From assembly GCA_027924645.1 (NCBI GenBank), contig BSBN01000809.1, forward strand, positions 40,516,001-40,580,000: a stretch of 64,000 nt of DNA, in the 5' to 3' direction. This document shows, piece after piece, positions 1 through 13,100 of the stretch (position 1 is the stretch's first letter; the number at the start of each line of letters is the position of its first letter). The notes below the pieces were generated by a model. That model saw only the letters and a program-made list of their open reading frames with translations, made no database searches and had not been told where the DNA came from. Source of the DNA: Cunninghamia lanceolata. Lineage: Eukaryota > Streptophyta > Pinopsida > Cupressales > Cupressaceae. Position numbers and translations under genes: made by a program.

Positions 1-2040
1 GTCATTAAAGATAGCATTTCATGTCCATTTGTGAGATCTACAATGTTGTCTATGCTTGGTAGTGGAAAGTCATCATTGGGGCATGCTTTATTAAGATCTC
101 TGAAATCTGTACAACAGTGAACTCATCCATCAGGTTTTGCTATAGGTACCAAGTTTGAAACCCATTCTAGATAATCAATAGGCTTTATGAACTTTGCTTC
201 TAATAGCTTCTAAATCTTTGCCTTGACCAAAAGGGCTATTTGCGGATGCATTTTGTGCAGTTTTTTTTTATGGTTTTGCATTAGGAGATACTACTAGGTG
301 ATGTACCACAAGTGATGGATCTAGACGAGGCATGTCGGCATAAGTCCATGTAAAATTGATAGCTCTTTCTATGAAGAAGGCTATGAAATTTCTTCTTTCC
401 TGCTCTGATAGTTATGCTACCAAATATGTGATCTTCAAATTTTGCTCTGTGCCCAAGTTCATGTCTTGAGATTTTTCAACTAGCACTGTTGATTTTTCAT
501 GATAATCAGTGGTTATCGAAAGATCAAATCCCCCATCCTTGGGTGCCTCAAAAAGGTTTTCACCCTTGGATACGTCCATTATTTTTACTTTTTCATGGTC
601 AAAAGGTGCATTTCAGTTTTCACCTAGTGACCTATCTTTTTTTATTCTATTTATTTCACTTTTGCGACTGAAGGATTTGATGCTTCTGCCAAAATATGCT
701 AGTTTAGGAAGATCCATCATGAAACCTGCTTTATGATCACCCAATGGAATGCCTTGTCGTAATCCAATGAATTCAATAATAGCTTCGTCATTTTCAAATG
801 TGTCCAATATAGGTGCCCCCTATTGGTCCCAATCGACAAGGTCAGGATATACAAGTGAAAGGCTAATGGACGAAGGGTTTTGGCTAGAGGAAGTGGTAGA
901 GATTATGAAGATGGAGGTTTCTTGAAAAAGGTTAGTGATAGGGAGGGAAGAGTCATTGATGGTATACAAATTAGAAGTCTCTCCTACCGAAGAAGGTCTA
1001 GCTTCCACATTAGAAATGCACTTAATGTCTTTGGAAGGCGGTACCTCCAGCTGAAATCCAAGGCCTTGCTTATTAAACTTCTTAGACACAACAATGGGTT
1101 CAATAGGTCCTTGTTCTTGTGATCCCAATCCGCCATGTCCTTTGTATCCCATGTTCTTAATGATGCAGAACCCATTGTTATATCTCTCCACTTCAAGTTG
1201 TACTTGGTCATTCACATCATAGAATATCCAGGAGTTAATGTCATCAATGTCTTCATCATCAAGGAATCCACCTTTAATGAATACTATTGGTAGAACTTTT
1301 ATGATAGCTATGGATGAAGATGCCTTGGATGTAGAAGGCTTGCCATGAGATTTGGGAGATAAGGGAAGAGTTCCAACACAACAAGATTCTTGCAATGTAT
1401 ACTCACCCAGACCATGTTTAGTGTACTTGATACAGAGATTTGGAGTGGCTTTGTTAGATGATGGTTTGAGTAGGGTGGATGGATCTACATAGGATGAAGA
1501 TGGATATGCTTCAGTGTTGATAGGAATGTGGTTAGGGCTTTTATATTTATCTTGAAAGGCATGACAAAACTCAAATGGATTAGGATTGGCATGGATAGTA
1601 ATTTCAACACCGTTATGTGGAAATTTAAGACATTGATGGTATGTAGAAGGAACTTCTTTGAGGGCATGGATCCATGGATGACCAAGGATGATGTTATAAG
1701 GAAGCTCAATATCAAGGACTTGACAATGGGTGTTAGTAGTAACCGGACCAACTTGAATAGGAAAATGAATAATTCGTTTAGTATCTCGCTCAGCATCATC
1801 ATATACTTTGATAGTAATAACTTTGGAAGTGTCAACATCTTTCTCAGAATATCCCAATTGTTTTATTAGTTTTAAAGAACATATATTAAGACCAGCTCCA
1901 CCATCCACTAAGATTTGTTTGATACGACGTTGGTTTACAAATACTTCTATGTGGAGGGCTTCGTTATGTGATGGGTTAATGGATGGTCAAAGATTTTTAT
2001 CAGAGAAAGTTAGAAGACAAGGGGCTGCAATGCTAGCTAC
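1..2040 (-). pseudogene. gypsy pol fragment: aspartic protease, G-patch-like motif, RT N-terminus
   Basis: The minus strand encodes a retropepsin core with LVDGGAGLNI (active-site Asp, about 1880-1915) and a downstream ILGHPWIH flap-side motif. About 250 residues later comes a glycine-rich stretch, MGYKGHGGLG then GLGF (about 1040-1160), resembling a G-patch. After a linker the RT begins: ADMPRLDPSLVVHH, HPQIALLVKAKI, then FRDLNKACPNDDFPLP near 60-100, the usual gypsy RT finger region. In-frame stops include a TAG just after DLVDWDQ (near 817) and a TGA after IAKPDG in RT, so it is a pseudogene. The RT catalytic YxDD would be outside the window. Confidence 0.85.
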
Positions 2041-2052
2041 CATAGACTGGAA

Positions 2053-5000
2053 TTGTGTAATATAAATATCATTAGGCACCGAGGATTCTTGCAATACTTT
2101 ATCAAGGATAGCTTTGTGGATGGGAGATATGCAAAGCAATTCAAGGATGGAAATATGTGTAGGTGTTTTGCCAGGGTAATCAAGGATATTAAAGCTAGAG
2201 GACAGTCAAGGAGGATTGATAGGCACTCCTTGAATGGTAACACGGCCTCTTCTAGTAGTTACAGCACAATCGGGTGCTTTGCCTTGGATAGTAAAGGTAG
2301 AAATGAAGGCTTGGTCAATGCGGCCAATCATGGATGACTCATAATTGTAATGGATAGCATTCCTAATATGAGGGTTACTTGGTTTGTCATGAGATAGAAG
2401 TGGATTCTTGAAAGCATCTAGATCATAGTTTGATGTCAGTTGCTATGTAGATTGTGATGTTGGAGGTGTGATTTTAATTAAACCTTGATCGATGCAATCT
2501 TGAACAACATGATTTAAGTGCATACAACCATTTGTTTTATGTCCCTTGACTCTATGGTATTCACAATACTCGTTCTCTTTATACCAAGGAGCTTTGAAGA
2601 CCAGTTTGCCATTGGGTGGTGCATCCGGTAATGTGATATCTCCCATTTCGACAAGTTTTTGAAAGACTATCTCCATAGGTTCTGCTAAAGGAGTAAATTG
2701 TTGTCGAGGTGTTGGATTTGTTCTCAGTCGATTTCATTGAAAAGGTTGATTTGTTGTAGATGCAGCTTGGGTGTTAATTGGAGATTTCACTATTTGTATG
2801 TTCTTTGCATCCACAATACCGTCATTAATGACATTCTTGTTCTTGTTCCAAAAGTGGGATTTATCATTGGAATTTTGGGGATTGTCTTTGTTATCTCTGA
2901 AAATCTTGATAGTGCCCTTAGCAATTAAAGTGCATTCAATGATGGTTCCTTTGGAAACATGTTCATCAGAGGTACTAGCACTTTGTAATTGTAGTTGGAA
3001 TGAAATTTTGGGATGAAGATTTTGGACGAATATATCAAGTAGTTGTTTCTCAGGTGATGTAGAGGACAAGGGAGAGCAATGCAGTTTTGATCAAGTTTGA
3101 TAGTCCTAAACCAATGATCACTTGTGATATGACATCAAGCACTTACTTTCTTGGAGGCAGACACATGGAGGGCCTTTTGATACCCTACAAACTCTATACA
3201 ACCCATTCAATGATGTCTTAGGTCTGCACACATGGCAGTTCCTTCACAACTATCCTATCTCCTTGTAGGCCTATTTTTAGCTCTGTCAGAAGATTACTTG
3301 CAATCCAAACACTTTCAAAACCAGATCAACATTGCTTGAGGTAGGCTTTTGGAAGCCTAAAAACATACTAGGAACTTTCTATGGGTTGTTTTGGAACATG
3401 CGGTGCTTTCAATAGGACAAACCTAGTTCAAAGAGCCCAATTAGCCCTAATTAACAAAGCAAGTACCTTTCAATGGGGTCACATAACTTTCTAAACCAAT
3501 TAGACATCTCACATACATGGTAAAACTATGGATTTCAAGGGATTTAAGGCCTCATAGTCGACTATGGAAAATATAGACTATGTTGTTCCTCTTCTTGACA
3601 CCTAACACATGGTTTTGTTAGGTTACTTCAAGCAATATCCCTCAAAATCAGTTTACTACCCACAAAGTTCTCATGACACATTAAAAAAAACATGAACAAA
3701 CCCATTCCACCAATCAAGAAGGATGCAAATCAGTGGAATGGTGTGAAAACACATGATTTCTGTCAGAAACCCTAAGGTAGGGTTTAACTACCAAATCTCA
3801 GAAAAATGTTTATAACTCTACAATAGAAAGGTTTGAAGACACCAAACAAAATGCAAAAGAAACTTAACTCACCCATCTCTCATACAAGCATCATGGTGGG
3901 TTACAACTCGACTGCACAGGTACAGGGTATGGGCAGAAACAGGAGCAAATACACAAAAATGAGCAGAAAACTAGATCTTCCTATTTTATTCTCCTTCAAA
4001 TCACTTCATACATTTCAATGAACATGAGCATTGACCTTTTTCAAGCCTCTGGTTGATCATCAAATGATTGGGAGGTAGTTTGAGGACAGTGGGAGGTCAC
4101 AAACTATCCTGCAACCACTGAACTGCCTTATTTTGTCTCTTTTTGCAACTACATCTTTGTTTATATGATTAAGGAATGTTTACAAAGTGTTCAAACTCCT
4201 TTTACAAGATTGATGACCCTTTGAAAAGGAATTCAAACTCCTTGATATGTTTCCTACATGCCATGATTGGCTATCAAATCACAAGACTCCTCTATGACTT
4301 TCCCTAAGTAGACTTGTTTGCTTATGTATGCTTACAACCTTTGGCACCATACCATACATCAACATGAGAACAACTTGACATCAACTTGAAATGGTCTTCA
4401 ACCTTATTACAATGCAACAAGATGGTCTTAAAGACCTTATTGAAAAAACATGACAATAAAACAATTTGAATAGGCCTTTTAGACCTATGAGTGCCCCTGT
4501 ACCATCAGGTATTTCCCATGATAGTTTGCTAGCCATTTTAAACCATCGTTGAGTAAATGAGGAGATAGATTTGCCATTGAGTTTTTTGTTGTTGACAAGG
4601 TTGTTCATGTTCACTTCATGTTCAATGTTAAAAGCAAAATCTGATCAAAATTTGTTTGCTAGTTCCACAAAAGTCTTAATTCCTGGAGGTAAATGAGAGA
4701 ACCATTCAAGAGCTTGTCCCGCTAAGCTTTGGGGGAATAGTCTTAAAAGATATGTATCATCTTGAGCAACATTGAGACATGCAACAAAAAATGCTCTAAG
4801 ATGGTCATTCAGATTTCCTTTCCCTTTGTATTTGTCAAATTGTGGAATTTCAAAGTGTAGTGGAAAAGGTGTCATATGAAGTGACTTGTGAAATGGATAA
4901 GTGCATATGTCTCCTAAGGAAAATGTCTTCTTGATTTGTCCTACTACCTTGTTAATCATTTGTTCAACATCCACTTAAGAAAGGTGATGTTGTTGCAAAG

Positions 5001-6287
5001 GGGGTTGATGGTTTAGAGGTGAAGTGTAATATGGTGTATATTGTGGTTGTTGTTGTAGAATGTATGAGGGCATGACTGTTTGTTGAGGTTGTGTGCTCAC
5101 AGTATATGTCAAAGGATTAGTATGTGACACATATGTGTTTGAGGATTTATGTCCTTGAGACATGAGTGGTGGTTGGGTATATTGCAATGGATTAGCACCA
5201 AGGGTTTGCATCACATGGGAAGTAGAGGATGGATTGATATTGGACAATGGTTGTGAATTTGGAGTTTGATTTGTAATATGGTAAGTGATGAAAGGATTGG
5301 TGGATGCAAAAGAAGGATGGACATTTGGGTTTGTGTTTTGGACAACATGAGGATTAGTATATGTCATGTGTTGGACGACGATAGGTAATCCTTGGGTTGC
5401 ATAAGATAGACTGATGGTTTGTGAAGGACTATATGAGGTGGCAAAAGTGATGTAAGTTGATCAACATAAGAGGCAGTGGAGCTAGCATTAGCTTGTGATA
5501 CAATATGCGGGTCACTCATGTTAGTGAGACTAACATTGGGGTTATATGGTGTGTTGGATGAATTCATGGAAATCATGCAGACCATATTAGCAGTGATAGG
5601 AATATGAGTGTGGGATGTGGTTTCCACATGTGATGCAATAGGAGTAGCGGATTGGAATGGCTGTGACACTTGTATGGTTTGTGGTGTTTGGATAGCTTGC
5701 AAAACTTGTGGACTTTGCAATATTTAGATGGCTTGTGATGTTTGAGGAATTTGTACTTGTGTAACATGGACAGCTTGTGTTACTTGAGTTCGAGATATAG
5801 TCATGGTAGGAGAAGGCATATGTTGTGGAACATGAAAAGGTGGAACGCTTAGATTTTGTGAAAGGAAATGAAGTACATTGGTTGGAGTTATCAAAGGTTC
5901 TAGAGTGTACTCTGAGTGTGGTGTGTGTGATGAGGTAGCAATAGGCAATGAAAGAGATGGGTTGGAAGGTAGATTTTGTAGCATGGACATGGTATGAGAT
6001 GGTGTAGCTACAATGGATGGTCCCTTTGCAACAACATCGGGAGTGTTTGGGTCATGTTCTCAAATAGTGGATATGTCAAAGTCACTTGGTAATTTGGCTC
6101 CCATACATGCTAATTGCAAGAAGTAGTGATTAGGATCAGATAAAACAAGCTTCTCAACTTGATCCCATACGTGTGTGTCTAAATTCTGATAAATTATCTT
6201 GGGATTGCTCTTCATAGGTCTATGAAAATGTTTGAGATTGCACTTGTTGTGAAGATGACGGTCCAACGGTGTATCCTTTGGGCCCAA
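2053..6287 (-). pseudogene. gypsy gag, split by a solo LTR and broken by stops
   Basis: From the right, the minus-strand frame starts near 6287 (unrecognised N terminus), passes through a Gln/Pro/Thr/Ser-rich low-complexity region (4978-5990), and reaches the retrotransposon gag core at 4645-4974 (FDKYKGKGNLNDHLRAFF, then GQALEWFSHLPPG). A TGA near 4632 interrupts it, and it continues as SFTQRWFKMASKLSWEIP. The inserted LTR at 3055-4504 falls here. The frame resumes as EKQLLDIFVQNLHPKISF, followed by a knuckle-like YCEYHRVKGHKTNGC near 2560. Further stops lie near 4975, 5721 and 5991, with a frameshift near 5366. Gag would form the particle; this copy cannot. Confidence 0.85.
3055..4504. mobile_element. 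Solo LTR (1450 bp) nested in gag, with TSD TCAGG
   Basis: The insert begins TGATGTAGAGG and ends CCCTGTACCA, the TG...CA ends of an LTR. It is flanked on both sides by TCAGG (3050-3054 and 4505-4509), a perfect 5-bp target-site duplication. Removing the insert and one TCAGG rejoins the gag reading frame exactly. No coding capacity, PBS or second LTR lies inside, so it is most simply a solo LTR left by recombination between the two LTRs of a full element. Its strand cannot be set from sequence alone. Confidence 0.85.
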
Positions 6288-6289
6288 AC

Positions 6290-8654
6290 ATGTGAGAAGG
6301 CATGCCAGTTGTGAATTGAGTTGTATCTCTAAGGGACGTTGATCGAGATTGTTGCATTTTGGCTTCCATCTTAGCTCACAATTTTGCTTCCATTTCAGCT
6401 CTATATTGGCTCCTAGTTTGAGGCATAATGGTTGATGTTGAAAGTTGGACTTGGCTTGTCAAGATTGAGACCCAAAAGGTGATGGTTTGTTGATTGTTTG
6501 GTGTTGGTTTGTTTTGCCAGTTTGTTGGTTGCTTGGTTGTTTCTTGTTTAGTTGCTAGGTTGTTTGTTGATAAACTTCCCTAGAGGATAGCTCACACATT
6601 CAAAGGAAAAGCTGGTTGCTGGTGTTGTTTGCTAGTTTTTCTAGGGCTAAGTAAAGCCAAAAGGATAATATTTGGTTGCTGGTTTTGCTGGTTGATTGTT
6701 GTTTTGGGGTCTCAAAAGGATGAAAGCTCAAAAAAGTCCAATGGATTGATAAGCTCAAGATAGAAGAAAATTCTCAGATTGTTGTAACTAATCAGAAGAT
6801 TGTCTGAAAGCTGATGATAGAGCTAAGAATGTATGAGGGTGCTACTGATTGGGCTAGATGGATACTGATTTCTTATATTTGACCAAAGGTGACTGGTAAT
6901 AGCTCAGAAGTGACTCAAATGAGGCCAAAAGTGATGGATAATGGCTGAAAAGAATTCTAGTTTTGTCTCAGATGATAGACTATAGTGTTGACCAGTGGCA
7001 ACTAGTTTTACCAGAGGCGATCAGTTTTAGGCTAAAAGTGATTTACTGTTGTTTAAAAGTGACGTGATTATGCCAGAAGCGAGCAACTGTTGATTAGAAA
7101 TTATATATCTTTTGCAAAAAGTAAACAACTATTGTTTAAAAGTGATCTGGATGTTTGAAGGTGAGCAGTTAAAGTTCAAAGGTGATCTATGTCTGATATG
7201 GAATATGTTTGAATGATGTTTTTGAAAAGAAAATAGTAATTTCAGTCACTCACACTCACAACACACACAATCTTGTACAACCAAGGCTAGGAAAGGATTG
7301 TATTTGTTGAGTCCCCTTGCCATGCCTATTCAAAGCGAATAGCTCATGATCTTGGTAGCACCGGCTCTGCTCCACGTCACTCACTTCTCACGCATACCAA
7401 GATCTAGGTTTCCCAAGGCTTGTCCCCCCACCAAACCTTAGGATTGTCCCTGCTATCTCTACTAAGAACCATGAGAATGGGGGCAGCTTCAAAGGTCCCA
7501 CATTTTACATCAACAAATAGAGGGTTTTTGGCTACTATACAAGGTTGCTAGCAAGGGCATCCATTCAGGTGGCTATACATATGGCAATGCTACTCTTCGT
7601 TATGGAGTCTCCTAGCCTTTAAGGGTTATGCCTTGGAGGGTTTTGGGGGAGGTTGGTTGTTGGTATAACACAACAACACCCGTTGTTTGTGGCTTTCAAC
7701 ACAAACACTTTTTTTATATAGTGATTTGGAAGGACTTGGCTTTAGCCCCTTACCACTTCGGTCGTACCCCTTCTCACACCGGGAAGGCATGCCCTCTAAA
7801 GATAATAATAAGTTCTCATACACCCAAGATCCATTTGATAGGCAAGGGGAGAGGATACTTTTGTTGTTAAATTTGGGTTACAAACATGCACAACAAGCAA
7901 TCCAAAAAGGATAAATCAAGCACGAAGCAAACAATGATTTTTTTTAAGCACCAAGTCCAAATGTTCCTAAATTAGTGATAAAATATAATATCTTGGACCG
8001 ATCGGAGCTGCAATAGATATGTTAGTAGTTTCACAACCTCCTTTTCTTGGACAATCAATAAGATGCTGCACAAATAACTGATTAGTAACCAAGAAAACTA
8101 AACTGTAAATTATAAAACTGAAAGCGGCTTAGTTACCAGAGCTGATCAATTGTTGATCAAAAGTGATCTATATTTAGCTGAAGGTCAAATGTTACTAATC
8201 AGAAGTGACACAGACTGATGTAGATGGAAGCAGATTAGACTCAAAAGTGATGCAAAAGATCAAGGTGCGAATTGTTAAGGCTTGTAAGTGACCCAAATAT
8301 GTTAAATGCGTAAAAAATCCCTACAAAAAAGTTAGATGTAAACAAAAAACCCTAATCTACATGAAGCAATCCAGATAGCTAGAAGTGATTATTTTTGGAT
8401 TAAAAGTGACGCCAATTATGACAGATGCGACCATTGTTTTCTCAGAAGTGACACGAAAAAGATTGGAAGTGGCCACTGTTGACCTAAAAGTGATTCAGAA
8501 AATGCTAAAAGTGGCAGATTTCAGCTTAAAAGTGATGCAGATGTTCTAAAAGCAATTTCTTTTCACTTAGAAGTGACTAAAACTTGTCGTAAGCTCTTGA
8601 AAAATTGATCTTCACAAAAAAATTCAAACAACAAAGTTAATCAAGGACGTGAGT
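6290..8654 (-). other. gypsy 5' leader with dispersed AAGTGAY motifs
   Basis: This is untranslated sequence between the PBS-like site and gag. On the plus strand it holds more than 20 copies of a short motif, usually AAAAGTGAT or GAAGTGAC, with variants (AAGTGGC, GGCGATC, GAAGCGAGC). They cluster at about 6885-7200 and 8150-8580, mostly 20-40 bases apart. Between the clusters (7300-7900) the sequence is less AT-rich and motif-free. No long reading frame has coding character. Confidence 0.6.
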
Positions 8655-8673
8655 CCCACTGGGCATGCCAAAA
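8655..8673 (-). other. Primer-binding-site-like sequence next to the 5' LTR
   Basis: Reading the minus strand, the LTR end CTATCACA is followed within a few bases by TGGCATGCCCAGTGGGAC. The form TGGC...GTGGGA directly after an LTR end is typical of gypsy primer sites. I did not match it to a particular tRNA. Confidence 0.6.
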
Positions 8674-10160
8674 TGTGATAGGTAAAAATCAGGTTAATAA
8701 GATCAAGCATATAATTGAAAACCTAATCCTACCACCATAAAAGAATCGAATCCAAGTGAAATTAAAAACATGCAATTCAAGAACAATATCACCTAGATTG
8801 TATGATTCCTTATTTATGATGTGGATTGTTGCTCAACAATGAACAATTATGAGGATAAAAGATGCCATGATTGATGGATGATAGTGATAATATGCTATAT
8901 GGATGCTAAAAATACTTAATATGTTCAAGATGATAGTTTAGACACTATATGAAAATGATGGATAGAGATAGTATGAAATGAGAGGGTGTTTATATAGACT
9001 TCAACCAAAATCAATCAACGATGGAGATTTGGTGGCTATGTGAATGGCTAAGATTAAATGATAATCATGGGTGAATGTGTAGATGACAAGTGGAGGGAAG
9101 ATAAGGCTTATGTGTGACTGTGTACATAAAAATTACTATATGTGAAAGATATTAAATAAAAAATGTAGTACCACACGGGTGTGTGCAAGAAGTTGAGTCC
9201 ACTTTTTGGCCAAAAGGTGGAAGTGTTTTCCCTAATTTTTAGAATTTGTCACATTTGACCTAAACTTTTGAAGCACTTAAAGGTGGAATCTTGGAAAATG
9301 TCAGTAAATATGAAATGTAGTACTCAGAGTCTAGTTTCCAAATATGTAATTTTTTTCAATGCCTAGATGATAGAAATTGATTTTGAATAGGCGTTTCTAA
9401 AAACCATTGTTTAAAAGTCACTTTTTTTTACTATACCATGTACGTGTATGTCATCCATATTTTGACCTAAATAATCATATTTTTCTAAATCCTTTTGGGA
9501 AAAGATTTGTAACTCATTGAAACACGTTTTCCATATTTTTTTGTAATTTTTTATTGAATATTTTTTTATTAATTTTTTATTGGCCATTTTTGGTCTTTTA
9601 AAAAATTATTGTGTACATCACGCATAAGATGACCTAAACTTAACATTTTTTGAATTTTTTTTAAAATTGAAAAGAATTGTCTAAAGTACGTTTTCGTACA
9701 ATGTTTTTTACAAAAAAATATTTCAATAAAAAGTTATTAAAATACTAAAAAACTCTACTAATTTAATTTTATGGACCTATTTTGTCATAAATTGATTAAA
9801 AAATAGAAAAAATAATCTAATTGTGAAAAAAGTTACATATTTAGAATCTACACTGTCTCATCTATAATGGGTTTTAATTTCATCAAAATATTCTACAAAA
9901 TAGACCTTCAAATATATGCCCAAAGTCACTGTTTTGTTGTGACATTGATAGGACCTTCAAGTTGTAGAACAAACTAGGTCCAGACGTCAGGGTCGGGTCC
10001 CCAAAACATTTCCCAAACCAGGTTACAAAGCAAAACCCAAGGTTAAAATTCAAATTTTCAATAATGGGATCCCTTTTCTTACTTCATCGGTGTAAAATAA
10101 AATGGGATCTCGTTTATTAAATGGGATCCCATTTATTATTTGTCCATTTTTTATAATAAG
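8674..10160 (-). mobile_element. 5' LTR of the gypsy element (outer boundary uncertain)
   Basis: The LTR begins on the plus strand with TGTGATAGG next to the PBS-like sequence. It holds AT-rich filler, a block with GCAAGAAGTTG and GTCCACTTTTTGGCCAAAAG at 9186-9223, and a cluster of GGGATCCC or GGGATCTC palindromes at 10066, 10104 and 10123. The same block and a similar palindrome cluster recur in inverted orientation at 24383-24571, which suggests a related LTR there. No clear terminal CA or target duplication marks the outer end. Confidence 0.5.
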
Positions 10161-10168
10161 ACTGTACT

Positions 10169-13100
10169 ATGACTATCAGCCCTGCAACTTGCTCTACAGT
10201 ACGGCCGACAGCGACACTTGCAGCATTAAAACAAGCTAGATATAACAATGTTGAGATTGATAATTTTTGTAGAGATCAAGATTTGCAACAAATTGTTGTT
10301 GAAAATAAAAATGAAAATCTTTTTGTTGAAAATGAAAATGAAAACCATTTTGTTGTTGAAAATGAAAACAAAAATTCTTTTGTTGAAAATGAAAATGAAA
10401 ACCGTTTTGCTGTTGAAAATGAAAACGAAAATCTTTTTGTTGAAAATGAAAATAAAAACAAAAACCATTTTGTTATTGAAAATGAAAATCGTTTTGAAAT
10501 TGAAAATGAAAATGAAAATCCAAGATGTGATGTTGAAAATGAGAATTTTTTTTTCAAAATTGAAAGAGATGTTTTGGATAATCTTCCTGGTAAAATTTCT
10601 TGGAGACAAATAAGAACACATGTCAATAGATTATACAAGGAAATTTTTTATCGTAAAAAACTATCATTTTCAATGTCAACTAATGATGCAATTAATGAGA
10701 ATGTGGAAAATGAGAAAAGTAATGAAAATGTTAGGTATTTTTGTTAAACCAAGAAGAAAAGATCAATCACTAAAACATGCTATGTCTACTGTTGCTAGTG
10801 CCATTGAGTCTATTGGAAAGAATAGTCGATCCAAATATAAGAATGCAGCAAGATGAGCTATAACAACTGCTATAGTTAATAAAGCAACTTTGAATAGAAA
10901 AATGTTAAGCAATATTAGTGGAATTCTAAAAATACAATCTAAAACATTGGTAAGAGCGGCAAAAAGAAGAGAAAGTATAGAAAATGATCCAATCAACTAA
11001 TGTTGGAGTTTTAGTGGTCGACTCCCCCGATCTGACATGAAACTAAATATTGAAATCAAATCTTTGATCAAAAAATATTGGCATGATAATACTAGGGTAT
11101 CACCTAATGCTAGAGATGTTTTAAAATTAAGAGTGGGGTCCAAAGTTCGCGATCCTCATCCAAAGCACCTATTAGATACAACACAAACTAAATTTTATAG
11201 AAAATTTTGTGGTGAATTAGTGTTACCTGGTAATATTAGAATAAGTCAAAGATCTTTTAAAAAATGCAAACCATGGTATGTAAAGATTAATAAGTAACGA
11301 ATATCTTGTTGTTGTAAAACGCATGTTCAATTTCATTACTATTATGATGTGTTTCGATATATACATTGTACTTTACATAGTAAAATGATTATATTGGAAT
11401 GTGATACTAATATGCCACCTGAAACAATAAAAGAGTTTATATCAAGTTTGTTCTGTGATTGATCTAATGAATAAACATTTTATTTAAGTTCATGTATTTC
11501 TGGACAATGCACCCATTGTGGCAGTCTTTCTTTGTTAAGAGTTTGTATGCATGAAAGTGTTGAAAATAATTTTGGACAACAATTAGTGGATGTTAAAAGA
11601 TTTAAGAATGTTGAATATTCTTTAAAAGATGGAAAAATTGGAAAGTGTTGTGATTTAATTACAGAAAAGGTTAGTGTGCGTGCATTCATATTAGAATCTA
11701 AGAGTAAGATTGTACCAAAATATGTCAAGCACTCTCAACAAGCTCGATGGTTTCATGGGTAGCTTCGTAAATGTAGAAACACATTTTCAGTTGGTACTAT
11801 ACTATCAGTGGTTGATTTTGCAGAAAACTATACTTTATCTCTGCAAGAGGAAATTCAACCACACTATTACAATTCAGTGCAAGTTGCTATGTTTGTTCAT
11901 ATTATTTAAAGACATGCAGATGATAGCACAGAGAATGATAGAAAATTTTTGAGGGAGTATCATTTCTATTTGAGTGACAACAAGTTATTCTCAATAGAGT
12001 TTGTTCAATATTGTTTCAATATATTTTATACAAATTTAAGAGAAAGAGGAATCCAGATGATAGAACATCTTATATGGTCAGATAATTATACGAGGTAGTT
12101 CAAGAATGCTCGAATGTTCTGTTGGTTAAGTAGGGTTCACAAGGAGAATAATGTCCAACATATGTGGAATGTTTTTGAAGCTAGACATGGTAAAGGAGAA
12201 CATGATGGAGCTAGTGCGTGTGTTAAAAGAATTTTTGCTAGACAATAATTAAAATTTGAGGATGCAGTAAAATTTAAGATGCACATGGGATTGTGGATTG
12301 GTGCAATACAAGATTATGTACCCCTGGTTCGAGCGAGTACTCTATAGTTTGTCAATTCTTTTGGTTGGTTGAAGAAGAAAACATTCTACCTAGACTTAAT
12401 TATGAGACAATCAGTGGATCTACTAAATGGCATTCATTTAGGAGTTTGAATGAAAGTACATGGACTATAGATGGACAAGGGAGCTTGCATGTTTTTGTCA
12501 GTTTTGTATTTCAGGAGATTGGAAGCATGTGAGGATACAGAATGGGTTGAAGAGTGGAAGAAAAGACCATTGACACCTACACAAGCACACGATCAATATG
12601 AAACAACAATTGAAGACAATGATAAACTATTTGCATCATACGATTATGACCGTGTTTTAGACCTTGTACAAGAAGGTAATTTAATTCAAATTATTTCATT
12701 TTATTTTACTTCATTACTAATTTGTAGTTCTTTTATTTATTTATATGTGCACATATGAATGCATGTATGTATGTTTGGTAGTTCTTTTATACACATGTGC
12801 AAGTTATTGAATCAAAATTTGTTTGTAGGACATGTGTATGTTATTTTTGCACCTAAGGAGAATGAAGAGGAAACAAAATATCGGTTGGCTCGTTGTGTGG
12901 AGACTAAACATAAGTTAACAATACCTCAAGAAGATGGTGATGGCTTTCCTTATCCAACAGTTTTAGTGATCCCCTTAAGACATCCCCTTAAACAAATTTT
13001 GATAACAAGTCTTTGATCCCCTTAAGCAAATTTTAAGAACTTTTTTGATCCCCTTAAGCAGATTTTAAGAATTTCTTTGATGATGGCTATCATTATCCAA

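Larger units (their letters stand above)
1..10160 (-). mobile_element. Ty3/gypsy LTR retrotransposon, 5' portion, decayed
   Basis: Read on the minus strand, the order is LTR (ending at 8674), PBS-like sequence, long leader, gag, protease and the first part of reverse transcriptase, which runs off the left edge of the window. PR before RT, together with gypsy-type RT motifs, places it in Ty3/gypsy. All coding parts carry stops or frameshifts and gag is split by another element, so this copy is dead. The 3' half (rest of RT, RNase H, integrase, 3' LTR) would lie left of position 1. The right-hand LTR boundary near 10160 is uncertain. Confidence 0.85.

Noticed and set aside
10226..10638. Minus-strand Phe/Ile/Ser-rich open frames of about 120 codons
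   Set aside because: They mirror the VENENEN minisatellite; the sense frame continues into conserved transposase-like sequence.
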